Virus record (IMG/VR): IMGVR_UViG_3300021961_009522
Location: 1 to 32,307 of that record
Length of the DNA stretch: 32,307 bases
DNA from: a virus
Direction: 5' to 3' (one strand)
Shown: positions 9,132-16,560 of the stretch, piece by piece
Position numbering within the stretch: the first letter of the stretch is position 1
How the letters are laid out: each line of letters opens with the position of its first letter
Position numbers and translations under genes: made by a program
Notes under the pieces: generated by a model
Seen by the model: the letters and a program-made list of their open reading frames with translations, nothing else
What the model was told of the DNA's origin: nothing
Database searches by the model: none

Positions 9132-9491
9132 TTATTCTTCTTTACCCGTTTCTTTATTGTACTTGCGCCAAGGTTTCCAATTTCCGTCATCATCTTTGTT
9201 CTTTGGAAATAGTCCACCACCCTTCTTGTTTACACCAAATACTCTTCTAGCATAATGACAGTCTTGATTTTTGGGATCATAGCATACAAGCTCATAGTAT
9301 TCATTCTCGTCCTTATCACTCCTAACATTAACCCTAACTTTATCTGAGCTTTGTCCATTTTTTACACATACATTATCATCATATAATTCATGCATGTGAT
9401 GCAAAAACTTAAATGCATCAGTATCAGTTTCGCACTCTTTGGATATTACTACTTGGGTTCCACCTAAAGTTACATGGTAATCTACTTTCAT
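9132..9491 (-). CDS. Hypothetical protein beside the annealing protein, 119 aa
   Basis: Not recognised by function. The start codon forms an ATGA overlap with the stop of the putative single-strand annealing protein gene upstream, so the two are probably co-translated. The N-terminal half alternates strand-like segments (MKVDYHVTLGGTQVVIS). The C-terminal half has a conserved-looking, basic Gly/Pro/Trp segment (KKGGGLFPK, then DDGNWKPWRKY). Two cysteines (in VCYDPKNQDC) are not enough for a zinc site. The close pairing suggests an accessory role in recombination or DNA binding, which is inference. A GC-rich hairpin follows its stop. Confidence 0.6.
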   Translation of the reverse strand: MKVDYHVTLGGTQVVISKECETDTDAFKFLHHMHELYDDNVCVKNGQSSDKVRVNVRSDKDENEYYELVCYDPKNQDCHYARRVFGVNKKGGGLFPKNKDDDGNWKPWRKYNKETGKEE

Positions 9492-10180
9492 GATTCATTC
9501 CAATCTTTATTATAGCCTTTTAAACTCTCTGTAACAGCATGATCACCCCTTTTGATTTTATTGATTTGGTCAATCATCTTAGCGGCTGTATCACGCTTTA
9601 TCTCGTATACACTATTATATACTTTTTCTCCAGAATTGATGAACCTAATTACATCCAAATCTAATTTTTTGCAATTAATATCAATATATTTTATCTGTTC
9701 TGGCTTAATTCTTTCATCCTGCTGTCCAGACTGCTGGCTTAAATACTGTGATACATCTTTCTTGCATAGCTCCTCTGCGGCCACCACACGCAGTTTAAGG
9801 GCTTTTCTTAATGCCCTACCCTCTGCCTTGGTTGACGCTGTTGCCGGGGCGTGAACAGCAAATAGATCGTCTGTATTGCCAGCCCAGACATCAGCAACAT
9901 CGGCATATGTTTTTATGTATTCCTTATCGTCTTTTTTGACTAAGAACTGTACTTCGTAAGTAACTGTTGTTTTGCCGATTGGATCGCCTGTTTCAACTCT
10001 TTGTACATCAATTGGCTTGCTGGATATAATTTCCCCAATTAACATTTCAGCCACTCGTCTTAGGCCAGATGTTAATGGATTACCATCTATAAGCTCTTTT
10101 GGCGCAAAGAACTGCATTACATAATCGTTCCATTCTGGCGAAAGCATACTTGGTATTTCAGATTCTTTTTGTTTGTCCAT
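9488..10180 (-). CDS. Putative single-strand annealing / Rad52-like recombination protein, 230 aa
   Basis: The ATG at 10180 has GAGGT five bases upstream. The region around residues 75-135 is a beta-rich core ending in a helix with the signature ATASTKAEGRALRKALKLR, followed by VVAAEE. This alternation of a strand-rich stretch and an Ala/Arg-rich helix resembles the core of ERF/Rad52/DdrA-type annealing proteins and a related actinophage and environmental-phage family. Such proteins anneal complementary single strands during phage recombination. The C-terminal 70 residues (after QQSGQQDERIKPEQIKYID) look like a helical domain of the kind that often follows an annealing core. It overlaps the upstream putative homing endonuclease gene by 23 bases. 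I am not certain of the family; a general DNA repair protein is the alternative. Confidence 0.5.
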   Translation of the reverse strand: MDKQKESEIPSMLSPEWNDYVMQFFAPKELIDGNPLTSGLRRVAEMLIGEIISSKPIDVQRVETGDPIGKTTVTYEVQFLVKKDDKEYIKTYADVADVWAGNTDDLFAVHAPATASTKAEGRALRKALKLRVVAAEELCKKDVSQYLSQQSGQQDERIKPEQIKYIDINCKKLDLDVIRFINSGEKVYNSVYEIKRDTAAKMIDQINKIKRGDHAVTESLKGYNKDWNES

Positions 10181-10985
10181 CTTTTACCTCAATTTCTATC
10201 AAGCGGTTTTTAATACTGGGAAACTTTTTGTCTATTCCATTCAATTCTTTGATTATCAACTTTAACAAATGATTCATTTTTGTCAATGAGATGCTTTTAT
10301 CTATTTGTCTAATTCTAATAATAACATATCCACTGTTTATTAGAATACCTTGTTTAGCAGTATCTGCGACTTGTTGTTTAACTAATTTTTCTTGACCCCA
10401 TATTGGAATAAAATGTCCCGGCCCATCAATTTCAATAGCGGTTTTCAATTCTGGTAGAAATAAATCTACTTCTAAGTCACTGCCAAAAACCAATCCTGTT
10501 TTATGGAATTCTACTGTATAACCGGCAGACATTAATCCATGATTCAGATGTCTTTCTGTTTTTGAGCCATATTTACTCGCATTTCTAACGCTTTCCAATG
10601 CTAGACTTCTAATTTCTTCTTGTTTGGCCCGGCCCATAGCGTCCCAATTTTTTTTGCTTAATTGAGATATTTTTTGTTTTTCATCCTCAGATAAATTGTG
10701 ATACGCTTTCGATCTAGATTCTCCAATCCTCTGTTTGTGTTCCTGATCTAACTTTTTTCCCTCTGTTGGATGTTTAGCTCTGCCGTTTTTCAATGCTAGT
10801 TTTTGAGCCTCTGAATAATCGCGCCGAAAGTGATTTTCATCATCATATAATGTTTTACCTAGAAACTTTAACGCCCTTAAAACTCTAGTAGAATATGTAT
10901 TTAATTCATCAGCAATTTCATAACTGCTGCATCCGCTATTATACATTTTGATTATTTTGTCTTTGTTTTTGAGAGCAAATTCCAT
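10158..10985 (-). CDS. Putative homing endonuclease, HTH plus VSR-like (EDxHD-type) nuclease, 275 aa
   Basis: The ATG at 10985 has the strongest Shine-Dalgarno in its neighbourhood (GGAGGATATATG). Residues 11-43 form a resolvase-like helix-turn-helix (SSYEIADELN). Residues 60-120 are basic and helical, with NUMOD3-like spacing (HKQRIGESRSKAY and SQLSKKNWD). Residues 140-225 form a VSR/PD-(D/E)XK-like fold with candidate catalytic residues E144, D174, E185, H191 and D208 around IEIDGPGHFIPIWG. This matches the EDxHD homing endonuclease type known from phage recA introns. It is free-standing here, inserted between sugar-transfer genes and the annealing protein gene, with 34- and 23-base overlaps. 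A repair or resolvase role is a weaker alternative. Confidence 0.65.
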   Translation of the reverse strand: MEFALKNKDKIIKMYNSGCSSYEIADELNTYSTRVLRALKFLGKTLYDDENHFRRDYSEAQKLALKNGRAKHPTEGKKLDQEHKQRIGESRSKAYHNLSEDEKQKISQLSKKNWDAMGRAKQEEIRSLALESVRNASKYGSKTERHLNHGLMSAGYTVEFHKTGLVFGSDLEVDLFLPELKTAIEIDGPGHFIPIWGQEKLVKQQVADTAKQGILINSGYVIIRIRQIDKSISLTKMNHLLKLIIKELNGIDKKFPSIKNRLIEIEVKDGQTKRI

Positions 10986-11428
10986 ATATCCTCCAAATTA
11001 AATTTATCTATTACCCCAGTTATTTGCTTATTGCATAAACATTGTAATGGCTCAATATGTTCTTTTGACCTGAGTATTATATGTAGATTCTTATCAGACA
11101 GTGTGCTATATATGTAGCTATAAGTCATTTGCTTAAACATCCAATCTAAATCATACAAATATAGAACCTTTAGTGAGTTAGTAGCACATCCAAGAATGTT
11201 ATTGGCGTTTGTAATTGTATGCGCAATGACTAAACCATCATAAAACTGATCTAATACTGACGGGTTAAATACAGACGTATTTATCTTTAGATGCTCTGGT
11301 GATGGACTGAATGATGTGATTGACACATCTGGCATATTGTCCAGAAGGCTAATTCTATTAATTTCTTTGATTGCCTCATCATTAAATTGACAATACGAAA
11401 TGTGATCTAAACATATATTGGTTTTCAT
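10952..11428 (-). CDS. Hypothetical protein in glycosyltransferase cluster, 158 aa
   Basis: Function not recognised. I choose the ATG at 11428, which forms an ATGA overlap with the upstream gene's stop and has GAGAGGT about ten bases upstream. The longer frame would need a TTG. The protein alternates hydrophobic strands with helices (GLVIAHTITNANNIL, KVLYLYDLDWMF, LHIILRSKEHIEPL), which looks like a Rossmann-type fold with no clear nucleotide-binding motif. IEPLQCLCNKQITGVI near the C-terminus is reminiscent of the small phage proteins that sit next to GT-B enzymes. Its position directly after a CgeB-like glycosyltransferase suggests a partner or a divergent sugar-transfer domain; that is inference. 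Confidence 0.55.
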   Translation of the reverse strand: MKTNICLDHISYCQFNDEAIKEINRISLLDNMPDVSITSFSPSPEHLKINTSVFNPSVLDQFYDGLVIAHTITNANNILGCATNSLKVLYLYDLDWMFKQMTYSYIYSTLSDKNLHIILRSKEHIEPLQCLCNKQITGVIDKFNLEDIWNLLSKTKTK

Positions 11429-12156
11429 GCTTCCCAAACCTCTCGCTTATTCTCAATAATCTCTTTTGCTAATCTTTTAAGACCAACATTATTGAATATG
11501 GTAGCTAGTCTATCATGAGCGGTGTCTTTATTTATTATATCCTGTCTATTCATGTTTGGCACATTGAATTTTTTATTTTCTTTGATGGCTAGTTCAATAC
11601 TATTTATAAATTCATCCTCTTTGTTTGGTGTTAATATTGCTGGGTTTCCACCAGCAGCTAAAATATCTTTAATACGCATTAAATCATGTATATGTGATAT
11701 ACTTACTTTAGCATTTTTATAGAAACGATAATAATCATTTTGTCCACATAGTCCACAATAGCCATATATATTTATTGGCTGTGGATGAAAAAATTTTAAC
11801 TTGTATCTGTTTTTACTAATGTGCCTAAATATCTTTTTTCCAAAATCTTGTATATTGCCAAAAAATACTATATCAGATGAAAATTTATCTTTATCTATTG
11901 GCAACACATCAGATGGTCTATGAACAATAAAGTCCATATTTAGTGTTGAGATATTAATCTGAATGCTTTTACTGTCGATAATTTTTTCTGTATCTGGAAC
12001 ATTGTGAATAATAATGTCTGGGTTGTAGTTTTTTATTGCATCCTTATCTATTTCGGTATGCATCATAGCAAGCTCGTATTTCATAGAATGTAATATATTA
12101 ATAATGCTGCTCATTTTAAATTCATTGATTGATGTAGCATAAGTCAATATTTTCAT
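11425..12156 (-). CDS. Putative GT-B glycosyltransferase (CgeB/family 1-like), 243 aa
   Basis: It would transfer an activated sugar to an unknown acceptor. The N-terminal half (MKILTYATSINEF, later NPDIIIHNVP and DIVFFGNIQ) is Rossmann-like. Residues 128-225 follow the C-terminal layout of CgeB/DUF3880-type glycosyltransferases: a disordered-looking CGLC segment (C134, C137), then NAKVSISHIHDLMRIKDIL with R161, AAGGNPAI, and a final segment resembling the terminal helices of that family (INKDTAHDRLATIF). At 243 aa it is shorter than typical CgeB proteins (about 320-400 aa), so part of the N-terminal lobe may be missing or minimal. It is coupled by ATGA to both neighbours. No donor specificity can be read. 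Confidence 0.5.
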   Translation of the reverse strand: MKILTYATSINEFKMSSIINILHSMKYELAMMHTEIDKDAIKNYNPDIIIHNVPDTEKIIDSKSIQINISTLNMDFIVHRPSDVLPIDKDKFSSDIVFFGNIQDFGKKIFRHISKNRYKLKFFHPQPINIYGYCGLCGQNDYYRFYKNAKVSISHIHDLMRIKDILAAGGNPAILTPNKEDEFINSIELAIKENKKFNVPNMNRQDIINKDTAHDRLATIFNNVGLKRLAKEIIENKREVWEA

Positions 12157-12836
12157 ATTAATTCCCCTATTGTTTGTATGTCCTTATTATTTTTATTATA
12201 TATCATTATTGGTATTTTCGTTGATAAGCAGTTGATAAAATGCTCTATTGAATAAAGCTTATATTGTTCTGACCGATTGAGAATATTTCTAGCTATATCA
12301 AAATCATTTTTGGCTATAAAGCAAATTTCAGACCATACATTGTGTAATCCATAAGACATGTTCATTAGTTCATAATTATTTTTAGTAGTAATGCCTAAAT
12401 TATAATTCTGCTTATCATATTTATGTGTTAACAAATAACTATTGCTGTTGTCATTTAGTAGGCATGATGTTGAAAATAATCTGTCTCCGTGTATTATATA
12501 TGTGTTTTGTTGCACCGCAGCATTTAATCCAATTTTCCATCCGTCAATAATGCTAGACTGTGTGTATAATTGATTTTCTATAATCCGCACGTTTGTATAT
12601 TTTTGATTATGAATATGATTGACTATTAGATCATGTTCAAATCCAGAGATGATTATAATTTCACTATTGGTAAAAACAGAATTGATATTCTTAATTTGAA
12701 TATCTATTAGTACTTGCCTTTTTGTTATTGGCGTTAATGGTATGTTCTTACATCCACGTTTATTGTACTTTCTAGCACATAGAACAATAAAAGTGGTGAG
12801 ATCGTTTTGGTGTTTTGTTATTTTCTTTTTACTCAT
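12153..12836 (-). CDS. Sugar-phosphate nucleotidyltransferase-like protein (GT-A fold), 227 aa
   Basis: The order of segments matches nucleotidyltransferases that make NDP-sugars (GlmU/MurU/RmlA type): an N-terminal strand FIVLCARKY, LTPITKRQVLIDIQIKNI, then EIIIISGFEHDLI, then VRIIENQLYTQSSIIDGW, then YIIHGDRLFS. The HGD corresponds to the usual metal-binding (x)GD. The usual N-terminal nucleotide-binding signature L-x-(G/A)-G-x-G-(T/S)-R is not present; CARKYNKRG sits there instead, so the catalytic status is doubtful. It may be a divergent glycosyltransferase or a non-catalytic fold. It overlaps its downstream neighbour by ATGA. In context it would supply or handle the donor sugar for the adjoining transferases. 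Confidence 0.5.
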   Translation of the reverse strand: MSKKKITKHQNDLTTFIVLCARKYNKRGCKNIPLTPITKRQVLIDIQIKNINSVFTNSEIIIISGFEHDLIVNHIHNQKYTNVRIIENQLYTQSSIIDGWKIGLNAAVQQNTYIIHGDRLFSTSCLLNDNSNSYLLTHKYDKQNYNLGITTKNNYELMNMSYGLHNVWSEICFIAKNDFDIARNILNRSEQYKLYSIEHFINCLSTKIPIMIYNKNNKDIQTIGELI

Positions 12837-13407
12837 CTATACTAATATTATACAGAGTGTTAGCTATATGGAATTTTTTATAGCTACTGAATATGGTCTC
12901 TAATGGATTGCTTTCATTTATTTTATTAGCAATCAATGATGATGACCAGATTATTAATGGCATTAACTTTGGATTAGGCTCAGATTGTAAATAATATGTC
13001 CAAGAATTGTCTATTGTAAAATCGGTATAAATTAAACCGAGATGATTGTCCTTAAACTTATTTATATTGATTGTGTCTATTGGAATTATTAGATTAATGT
13101 TTCCATTAAAAATGACAGTGGCTATACTATCTATTGTTTCCATGAGACAGTTGGATATCATTGTCTTATGTTCATTATTGTCAGAAAAATTCTCGTATGC
13201 ATGTTCTACAGTGTTTAGTTTAATATTGTAATTAGTCAGATTAGATATGTCTTCATCATTGATTTTTTTTGATAGCGCGCCGTCTAATGAATAGTCATGC
13301 ACCTTCATAAGAATTTTATATTTGTCAGATTTCCACGTATTAATATTTCTTAAGACGCTTTCTTTATCAATACTTTGTGTTCTATAGTGAACTATTATAG
13401 TACTCAT
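12829..13407 (-). CDS. Divergent GT-A glycosyltransferase-like protein, 192 aa
   Basis: Recognition is weak. The start at 13407 has GGAAGGA upstream (GGAAGGAAATAAATG). The N-terminus MSTIIVHYRTQSIDKESVLRN looks like the first strand and helix of a family 2 transferase. The C-terminal third (HLGLIYTDFTIDNSW, then NPKLMPLIIWSSSLI, and FHIANTLYNIS) follows the order seen in phage GT2 proteins, where a DxD-like metal site is followed by an acceptor loop. Only TDF is present, so no intact DxD can be claimed. It overlaps the previous gene by 26 bases and the next by 8. It could be a degenerate or accessory transferase. Confidence 0.45.
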   Translation of the reverse strand: MSTIIVHYRTQSIDKESVLRNINTWKSDKYKILMKVHDYSLDGALSKKINDEDISNLTNYNIKLNTVEHAYENFSDNNEHKTMISNCLMETIDSIATVIFNGNINLIIPIDTININKFKDNHLGLIYTDFTIDNSWTYYLQSEPNPKLMPLIIWSSSLIANKINESNPLETIFSSYKKFHIANTLYNISIDE

Positions 13408-14137
13408 TTATTTCCTTCCAGCTAAGTATTGGTGTTTGTAAATTTTCTTCATTGGCTATGGCGGTGATCTTATCCGCATAATCTTCCTGTAGATCGCCCT
13501 TTAAATATTTATATAGATGCGTCATGCTAACAGATTGATGCAATCCGGTTGTTGGCGGGACATGCAAAAGCCTAAAAAGTTGTTTATTGACAATATAATT
13601 TACCTTATCAAGTATGTCATTTTCAATATCCTTATCGCATTCTAATATAAACAAAAAGCCATTTTTCAATTTAGCTGATTGTTGATAAATTGCTACTCTA
13701 ATATTTTCCTTTGTTGGATTTATTAGTTTAATGCACTCGTATTTTAGATTCATTTCTTTAAGCAAATTGATAACCGGTTTGGTTAAGCCCATACACATTA
13801 CTAAGATTTCAAAACAATCAATATGCTGATATGAGTGCAATGTTTCTAGTGCATTTTTTAAGTCATGTTCATCTTTTGTGAGTAAGATAATTGACCCCGT
13901 AATATATACAGACTGTTGACACAATTTCTGTTTTTCATCTATATTCAGATTTGGCTCCCAATCTAATTTACGATAGTATGGACATATACGATCAATTATG
14001 CATTCAGTATCATTGATTGTTATGGTTGTATTTCTCTTATTCAAAATATGAAATAGATTATGATGACATATAATACCATCGTCATCTTCATTTTTGCCAA
14101 AGAAACAACATTCGCTACATATTGTTTTTAGAGCCAT
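13382..14137 (-). CDS. Putative family 2-like glycosyltransferase with N-terminal cysteine cluster, 251 aa
   Basis: The N-terminus has cysteines at 7, 10, 11, 24, 46 and 52 (ICSECCFFGKN, GIICHHN, ECIIDRICPYYRKLDW), a layout I know from phage glycosyltransferases that begin with a CxxCxF zinc or iron cluster and an RxC-x-R-x-W segment. Then comes the GT-A start (VYITGSIILLTKDEHDLKNALETL, with two strand-helix units) and FEILVMCMGLTKPVINLL. A GFLFILECDKD segment holds candidate acidic residues for the metal site. The C-terminal part mentions no other domain. It overlaps the upstream GT4 gene by 10 bases with GGAG at moderate spacing. Glycosyltransferase identity is likely, the acceptor unknown. 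Confidence 0.55.
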   Translation of the reverse strand: MALKTICSECCFFGKNEDDDGIICHHNLFHILNKRNTTITINDTECIIDRICPYYRKLDWEPNLNIDEKQKLCQQSVYITGSIILLTKDEHDLKNALETLHSYQHIDCFEILVMCMGLTKPVINLLKEMNLKYECIKLINPTKENIRVAIYQQSAKLKNGFLFILECDKDIENDILDKVNYIVNKQLFRLLHVPPTTGLHQSVSMTHLYKYLKGDLQEDYADKITAIANEENLQTPILSWKEINEYYNSSL

Positions 14138-15792
14138 GTGTCATTATCTCCTCTTTTTGCTAACATATCTGGATCTACTCTTAACTGTTCCCAATTATTG
14201 TAGTTAATAAGTCTATTATACATTGCCTTTTGAATCATTTCTTTATTAATTGGTCTTGGTCTAGTATCATTCAATGGAGAGAATTGACTTGAATAAAATC
14301 CGTCATGAGAGCTACGTGTAAAGCCACGGTTTAGATCAGTTAATATAGATCGAAAAGCATGTGAATTGTTAAATGGTTCATAATATGAAAATATATTGAA
14401 TAATTGTGATACATATTCATAATTGTTGTTATGTGGAATTTCTATATCTTGCGGCGGTGGCATTTTGATCATTGCCGGTTGTTGCCAATCTGCATATTTG
14501 CATTGATCCGCAATTTTCATCCATATGTCTGCCGTCTTATCCCAATTATAATGTTTTTCAAATAGATTTCTAGTTTCTGTACTTCTGTTTTTTTGTTCAT
14601 CATCACTGAGATTGAAGAAGTCTACAAAAGTATTAACTATTGAATCCATGTATGGAACGGCCCTATTACAAGACGTTTCCAATTCTTTATACAATGAATA
14701 CTTTATCGGCAAGGCATTTAGCTTATTGACAATATCCTCCATTGCAGAATAATTTGTACAGGCTATTGGTATGCCACATGCGGCGGCTTCTACTTGTGGT
14801 AAACCAAAGCCCTCGGAATTAGCTAATTGTATATATAAATCAAATGTATTATATATCTTAGCGAGAGTGGCGTCGTTTACTCCATTGCCAACATTAGATG
14901 GAGTAGACGCATACGCTCCACATTTTGCACACCCCTTTTTGGCATCTCTAAATAACGATACTTCTACATGTTTGCATTTTTCACAGACGTAAGTTATTAA
15001 CACCTTATTGGAAATTTCATATTTTTGTATAAGATCCGATAGATCCCATCCAGCATCTGGAAAGCTAGTGTGTAGATATAAAAAGACATTGGATTTATTG
15101 TGTTCTTTAATATACTTACTAAATGACTCTAATAGGGCTGGAAATAATTTGCGTCTTTGGTTACGCATAACAGTGCCTATAATTTTTATTTCTGAATCTA
15201 TATTGAATTCTGAACGTACTTGATTTTTATCCATTGGCAAGAATTCTAATGACGCCGATGGAGGAGCAGATGCAATGGTATTGATTGTATTACCGCCTTG
15301 TTTTTCTATTACGGTTTTTGCCCAATCTGAATATGTAAGAACATAATCTGCATCAGAAAACATATCCAGCCATTCTGGATTTTGTGGAAAAGCATCTACT
15401 GTAGGCATCCAACACCAAGAAAATATTCTTCTAAACGGCGATTGGTATATAAAGCTGTCCATCCAAAAATCACGTATAGTGAATACTATATCTGGTTTAA
15501 AATCTAAACAAGCTCTATCAAATCTCCATGCTCCAAATTGATTAATTGGATTACTATTGTATACCTCTTGTGATTTCTTATCATTTGGATTTGGTAAATT
15601 TGGATAATTTTTCCAAGGTATATCGCCTCGCCTTTTATCAAAGACATCGCCATATACAGAAAATTCAGCAATATTGTATTTATTGCTATTGAATATTCTA
15701 GATATGACTTCACGACCGTACTTAGCATATCCAGTGTTAAGATATGATGCCTCTGTCATGAATAATATTTTTTTCTTGTTATCAGTCTGCAT
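14128..15792 (-). CDS. Family 4 glycosyltransferase (GT-B) with zinc-ribbon insertion, 554 aa
   Basis: It transfers sugar from an NDP-sugar to an unknown acceptor. The N-lobe starts KKILFMTEASYLNTGYAKYG. The C-lobe has IIGTVMRNQRRKLFPALLESF (the usual GT4 strand and R-x-x-K donor-binding segment) and the E-x7-E motif SEGFGLPQVEAAACGIPI with E327 and E335. Between them, at residues 270-291, lies a zinc-ribbon insertion with C270-x2-C273 and C288-x2-C291 in the sequence CEKCKHVEV...GCAKCG. The last 110 residues are an extra domain rich in Asn/Tyr/Pro, not part of the GT core. It is the first and largest gene of the sugar-transfer cluster and overlaps the sigma-factor gene by 11 bases. A virion, DNA or host glycan target is possible. 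Confidence 0.8.
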   Translation of the reverse strand: MQTDNKKKILFMTEASYLNTGYAKYGREVISRIFNSNKYNIAEFSVYGDVFDKRRGDIPWKNYPNLPNPNDKKSQEVYNSNPINQFGAWRFDRACLDFKPDIVFTIRDFWMDSFIYQSPFRRIFSWCWMPTVDAFPQNPEWLDMFSDADYVLTYSDWAKTVIEKQGGNTINTIASAPPSASLEFLPMDKNQVRSEFNIDSEIKIIGTVMRNQRRKLFPALLESFSKYIKEHNKSNVFLYLHTSFPDAGWDLSDLIQKYEISNKVLITYVCEKCKHVEVSLFRDAKKGCAKCGAYASTPSNVGNGVNDATLAKIYNTFDLYIQLANSEGFGLPQVEAAACGIPIACTNYSAMEDIVNKLNALPIKYSLYKELETSCNRAVPYMDSIVNTFVDFFNLSDDEQKNRSTETRNLFEKHYNWDKTADIWMKIADQCKYADWQQPAMIKMPPPQDIEIPHNNNYEYVSQLFNIFSYYEPFNNSHAFRSILTDLNRGFTRSSHDGFYSSQFSPLNDTRPRPINKEMIQKAMYNRLINYNNWEQLRVDPDMLAKRGDNDTWL

Positions 15793-16258
15793 GATTTTGT
15801 TCCATTTTGTTCTTCATATTTTTTATTGCTTTAGATACTCTAGTTGGGGATATGCCCATTTCTTTACCAATCTTTTTATTGGTATATCCATTTAGTTTCA
15901 TTTCAATGATATCTTTTTCTAATTTTGTGGTAGCACCACAAAGATCATAATAGTCTATACAGTCAAATTCTTTATCTAAATTATAGCTCATCTTAGTATT
16001 TTCATTATATAACAAATCGGGTTGTAGTTTGTTGGATTTAATAAATTTCATTATATCGTTACGAACACAATGGGTAATAAATGTCGATACCTGTCCGCGA
16101 GTAGGATCATATTTATGCCCGCTACGACATAATGATAAAAATCCAACTTGTATCAAGTCTTCTTTACTAAACAACTTATTTTTGATATACATAGAGTTAG
16201 CAATTTTGTATATCAATTTTTTATTATCTTCAATCATCTTCTCAACTTTTGCATCCAT
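15782..16258 (-). CDS. Phage sigma-70-family RNA polymerase sigma factor, 158 aa
   Basis: It would direct host RNA polymerase to phage promoters. Residues 15-75 fit sigma region 2 (LIYKIANSMY, KEDLIQVGFLSLCRSGHKYD, QVSTFITHCVRNDIMKFIK), including the DLIQxGxLxL and FxTxxxxxxRxxI core. Residues 115-150 are a region 4 helix-turn-helix (TKLEKDIIEMKLNGYTNKKI, then GKEMGISPTRVSKAIKNMK). Region 1.1 is absent, and the linker between regions is short. Of two in-frame ATGs, the one at 16258 has AGGT five bases upstream (ATGAGGTATAAAATG); the one at 16270 makes an ATGA overlap with the SSB gene but has no Shine-Dalgarno. A late sigma like T4 gp55 or SPO1 gp28 is the best functional analogue; its target promoters are not visible here. 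Confidence 0.8.
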   Translation of the reverse strand: MDAKVEKMIEDNKKLIYKIANSMYIKNKLFSKEDLIQVGFLSLCRSGHKYDPTRGQVSTFITHCVRNDIMKFIKSNKLQPDLLYNENTKMSYNLDKEFDCIDYYDLCGATTKLEKDIIEMKLNGYTNKKIGKEMGISPTRVSKAIKNMKNKMEQNHAD

Positions 16259-16266
16259 TTTATACC

Positions 16267-16548
16267 TCATATTAGTCTAAATTCATTAATCCTAAAACAA
16301 ACACTATCATAATTTTGTCTTGCTGTAGCATCTACAATTAATATATCATCTCCAATATTTACATGATTGGCAATAGTAATAGCAGCTGTACCCCAAGCTT
16401 CAAAATCAAGAAATTCATAATCAATCTTGCTTTTTATTTTGCTTTGTCTTTTATTTTCAATTTGTATTTTTAAATACACTACCTGCGAGTCATTAATGGT
16501 TTCTAATACCATATCATCCACACAGCCAAAAAATGAACATTTATTCAT
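16267..16548 (-). CDS. ssb: Minimal single-stranded DNA-binding protein (OB fold), 93 aa
   Basis: The sequence follows bacterial SSB: an N-terminal strand MNKCSFFGCVDDMVLET, a middle FLDFEAWGTAAITIANHVNI (compare the SSB consensus D-x-x-x-W-x-x-x-A-E-x-x-x-x-x-x-x-K-G), GDDILIVDATARQNYD, and a final FRINEFRLI. It ends right after the OB core, without the flexible linker and acidic Pro-Phe tip that recruit partner proteins in cellular SSBs, so it is far shorter than E. coli SSB (178 aa). It lies between the Pol III alpha C-part gene and the sigma factor, 12 bases after the former, which supports a replisome role. SSB-like fold is likely; DNA binding is inferred. Confidence 0.65.
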   Translation of the reverse strand: MNKCSFFGCVDDMVLETINDSQVVYLKIQIENKRQSKIKSKIDYEFLDFEAWGTAAITIANHVNIGDDILIVDATARQNYDSVCFRINEFRLI

Positions 16549-16560
16549 AATACTATCAAT

